Assembly: GCA_009920765.1 (NCBI GenBank)
Contig: RFZJ01000020.1
Coordinates: 1-52,178 of the forward strand
Length of the DNA stretch: 52,178 bases
Direction: 5' to 3'
Source of the DNA: Planctomycetota bacterium
GTDB lineage: Bacteria > Planctomycetota > Planctomycetia > Gemmatales > Gemmataceae
In this document: positions 50,027 to 52,178 of the stretch, piece by piece
How the letters are laid out: each line of letters begins with the position of its first letter
Numbering within the stretch: position 1 is the stretch's first letter
The notes under the pieces: generated by a model
The model's input: only the letters and a program-made list of their open reading frames with translations
Told to the model about the DNA's origin: nothing
The model's database searches: none
Translations under genes and position numbers: made by a program

Positions 50027-51427
50027 ATGAAAAATCCCCAACCACTAGTCCTGATCAATGCCGTTGGTCTAACCCCAAAACTACTCAAATTCGCACCAAA
50101 ACTGCAACAAATTGCATTAAATGGCTGGGTGCGCCCCTTGAAAGAATCGCTCCCCGCTGTCACTGCAACCTGTCAGGCGACCATCCTTACCGGAAAAGAG
50201 CCTTCTGTCCATGGAATAGTTGGAAATGGCTGGTTTTTTCGCGACACTGCAGAAGTTCGCTTTTGGCAACAATCCAACCATCTCATCCAAGCCGAGCCCA
50301 TCTACAAAACCGCCTCGCGACTTGCCCAAGCTCAGGGCTCCTCCTTCAAATGCGCCAAGATGTTCTGGTGGTTTAACCAAGGCGCTGATGTTAATATCAG
50401 CGTTACCCCCAAGCCCTATTATGGCGCAGATGGCAACAAGGCCTTCGGCATTTCAGGATCATCACAAGAACTAACCACGGGATTGGAAAAAAAGCTGGGA
50501 GCCTTCCCCTTCCCATCATTCTGGGGACCGATGGCAGGGCTGCCATGTACAAGCTGGATAGCCCAGGCAACTGCAGAAATCATAACGCAAGAAACCCCCA
50601 ATCTAACCCTCGCTTACCTACCCCACCTTGATTACGACCCGCAACGCTTTGGGCCCGCAGGTTCAGATATGCCAAAATTAACAAGGGAATTGGATCAGGC
50701 TTGCGAGCCGATTTTAGATGCGGCCAAAGCCAAAGGTGCCCGAGTTTGGATCGTAAGCGAATACGGGCATTGCAATGTGCAAAGTGCCATAGAGCCCAAC
50801 AAGGTGCTTAGGAAGCATGGCTTTCTAGTATGCAGAGACGGCCCCTTTGGTGAGACCATTGATTTTTTTGCCAGCAGGGCATTTGCTGTTTGTGATCATC
50901 AACTGGCACACATCTACATCAAGGATGCCAAAGATATTCCCAAAGTTCGGGCGATTCTTGAAGAAACACCGGGCATCAAAATCATTCTCGATGAGGAAGG
51001 AAAGAAAAGCATGGGGCTTGCTCATCAGCGTTCAGGCGAACTTGTTGCACTCTCGGAAAACAACAAATGGTTTGCCTACCCTTATTGGCTTGATGAAAGC
51101 AGGGCTCCAGATTTCGCCCGCACCGTTGATATCCACCGAAAACCAGGCTACGACCCTTGCGAATTGTTCTTCGATCCCAATTTACTTTTCCCCAAACTTA
51201 AAGTGATCAGAAAACTTGTGGGCAAAAAGCTTGGGTTCCGAACCCTGATGGATGTCATCCCATTGGATCACTCTTTGGTGAAGGGAAGCCATGGCTTGGT
51301 TTGCGACAACGATGAGGATTGCGCTTTGTTGGCAGGAGATGGCCCTGCCCCACCTTTGGGAAAAATGCCCATGACTAATGTGCATGGGCTTATGATGAAT
51401 GCTTTGGGATTTACAGAACAAGCCTGA
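50027..51427 (+). CDS. Alkaline-phosphatase-superfamily phosphodiesterase/pyrophosphatase
   Basis: 466 residues, no signal peptide. It belongs to the type I phosphodiesterase/nucleotide pyrophosphatase group: the nucleophile region LPAVTATCQATILTGKEPSV supplies the catalytic Thr, followed by HGIVGNGWFFRD. Metal ligands are visible in YLPHLDYDPQRFGP (Asp/His), VWIVSEYGHCNVQ (Glu/His at the ligand position usually SDHG) and a late His in SLVKGSHGLV. The change of SDHG to SEYGH is a known variation in this branch. The AP-like fold hydrolyses phosphodiester or pyrophosphate bonds; substrate unknown. It ends 6 bases from convergent purD. Confidence 0.88.
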   Translation: MKNPQPLVLINAVGLTPKLLKFAPKLQQIALNGWVRPLKESLPAVTATCQATILTGKEPSVHGIVGNGWFFRDTAEVRFWQQSNHLIQAEPIYKTASRLAQAQGSSFKCAKMFWWFNQGADVNISVTPKPYYGADGNKAFGISGSSQELTTGLEKKLGAFPFPSFWGPMAGLPCTSWIAQATAEIITQETPNLTLAYLPHLDYDPQRFGPAGSDMPKLTRELDQACEPILDAAKAKGARVWIVSEYGHCNVQSAIEPNKVLRKHGFLVCRDGPFGETIDFFASRAFAVCDHQLAHIYIKDAKDIPKVRAILEETPGIKIILDEEGKKSMGLAHQRSGELVALSENNKWFAYPYWLDESRAPDFARTVDIHRKPGYDPCELFFDPNLLFPKLKVIRKLVGKKLGFRTLMDVIPLDHSLVKGSHGLVCDNDEDCALLAGDGPAPPLGKMPMTNVHGLMMNALGFTEQA

Positions 51428-51433
51428 TGTTGA

Positions 51434-52178
51434 TCATGCTTCGGGCTCGATAACCAGATCTTCTTCAGCTTCAGGATTCGTTACTTTTATAGGGAAAGGC
51501 AATGGCTCAAGCGCTTTCAAGCCTATATCGGTTCGATATTGCATGCCACTAAACTTGATCAAGTTCACAGCTTCATAGGCTTTGGCCCTCGCAGCAATCA
51601 TATCATCACCCAAGGCTGTAACGCTCAAAACCCGACCACCATCGGTGACGATATTTCTTGAATCAAACCTGGTTCCGCCATGAAAGACTTGGACATCCTT
51701 CAGCTTGGAAGCTTCGTGCAGCCCGGTAATGGTATGATTCTTATCAACAGTTCCCGGATAACCCTTAGCAGCGAGAACCACACAAACAGCGGGTCTGGGA
51801 TCCCAGGCGATCTTACCTTCAAATTCATCAAGTCTATTTTCTACTGCAGCTTCGAGCAGGTCCAATAGATCGGTTTGCAGGCGCATCATCAGGGGCTGGG
51901 TTTCTGGATCGCCCATCCTGCAGTTAAATTCAAGCACCCGCGCGCCCTGCGAAGTAACCATGATTCCTGCATAAAGAATTCCCTGAAAAGGCATTCTTCT
52001 TCGCTTCATCGCATGAACGGTCGGAACCAAAACTTCCGTATCAATCTGATCAAGTATTTCCTTCGTGCCCAAGGGTGCTGGGCAATACGCACCCATACCG
52101 CCGGTATTTGGCCCGAGGTCATTATCGAAAATTGCCTTATGATCCTGACAGGGCTCAAGCGGGATGATGGTTCTTCCC
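51434..52178 (-). CDS. purD: Phosphoribosylamine-glycine ligase, N-terminal part outside window
   Basis: The minus-strand frame is open to the right edge and 248 codons are visible, about 60% of a normal PurD. It opens inside the ATP-grasp domain: EPCQDHKAIFDNDLGPNTGG, then MGAYCPAP. It continues with MPFQGILYAGIMVTSQGARV and EFNCRMGDPETQPLMM, the ATP/Mg-binding signature, then VVLAAKGYPGTVDKNHTITG and SVTALGDDMIAARAKAYEAV of the C-terminal domain. It catalyses the second step of purine synthesis. An acidic tail (NPEAEEDLVIEPEA) extends past the usual end. Confidence 0.96.
   Translation of the reverse strand, partial: GRTIIPLEPCQDHKAIFDNDLGPNTGGMGAYCPAPLGTKEILDQIDTEVLVPTVHAMKRRRMPFQGILYAGIMVTSQGARVLEFNCRMGDPETQPLMMRLQTDLLDLLEAAVENRLDEFEGKIAWDPRPAVCVVLAAKGYPGTVDKNHTITGLHEASKLKDVQVFHGGTRFDSRNIVTDGGRVLSVTALGDDMIAARAKAYEAVNLIKFSGMQYRTDIGLKALEPLPFPIKVTNPEAEEDLVIEPEA

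Overview
The window reads as chromosomal DNA from a free-living planctomycete (phylum Planctomycetota). The evidence is the set of families typical of that phylum: two DUF1592/DUF1552 gene pairs with c-type heme motifs and Tat-type leaders, a DUF1559 protein with a prepilin-type N-terminus, three secreted PQQ-like beta-propellers, a BBP7-type outer-membrane barrel, a Ser/Thr kinase fused to WD40 repeats, and many exported proteins of unknown function. The base composition is moderate rather than GC-rich. I cannot place it below phylum from sequence alone. There is no phage, IS element, CRISPR array or plasmid backbone; the window looks like ordinary vertically inherited chromosome.

Layout. 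1-2.7 kb: release factor 1 (cut by the left edge), ribosomal protein bL31, a PAP2 phosphatase and a 2-hydroxyacid dehydrogenase. 2.9-13 kb: two DUF1592-DUF1552 pairs pointing at each other, with two YkgJ-type cysteine-cluster proteins, a PQQ propeller and a CPBP protease nearby. 13-21.2 kb: LptF/LptG-type permease, tyrosine phosphatase, thioredoxin-like exported protein, S46 dipeptidyl-peptidase, alpha/beta hydrolase and a second PQQ propeller. 21.7-27.3 kb: FGGY sugar kinase, an exported protein interrupted by an in-frame TGA, an orphan Hpt protein, a Gfo/Idh/MocA oxidoreductase, LarB and the DUF1559 protein. 27.5-30.6 kb: a three-gene overlapping operon (ChbG/YdjC deacetylase, GT87-type and GT2 glycosyltransferases), then tRNA-Gln(CUG). 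31-38 kb: kinase-WD40, a GDPD-like phosphodiesterase, rnc with a small zinc-ribbon-like partner, HtrA protease with a strong terminator, and the third PQQ propeller with a small partner. 38.5-45.7 kb: BBP7 barrel, P1 nuclease/phospholipase C-like protein, a second barrel protein with a Pro-rich repeat, a Tm-1-like protein, a small anchored protein and a GT39-type glycosyltransferase. 45.8-52.2 kb: a zinc ribbon protein, an unassigned structured minus-strand locus, an exported unknown, a TPR-YggX fusion coupled to a PSP1 protein with a Cys-rich tail, metK, a phosphodiesterase/pyrophosphatase and purD (cut by the right edge).

Many genes concern the cell envelope and export: Tat-type leaders, heme-bearing exported proteins, propellers, barrels, lipid-linked glycosyltransfer and periplasmic proteolysis. 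Genes are packed tightly. Seven convergent pairs end within about 15 bases of each other or share stop-codon bases, and have no visible hairpin terminator between them. The observations I consider most worth checking are the in-frame TGA followed by a hairpin at 23.8 kb, the small structured locus at 46.1-46.4 kb, the TPR-YggX/PSP1 pair, and the twin-arginine motif inside the kinase.
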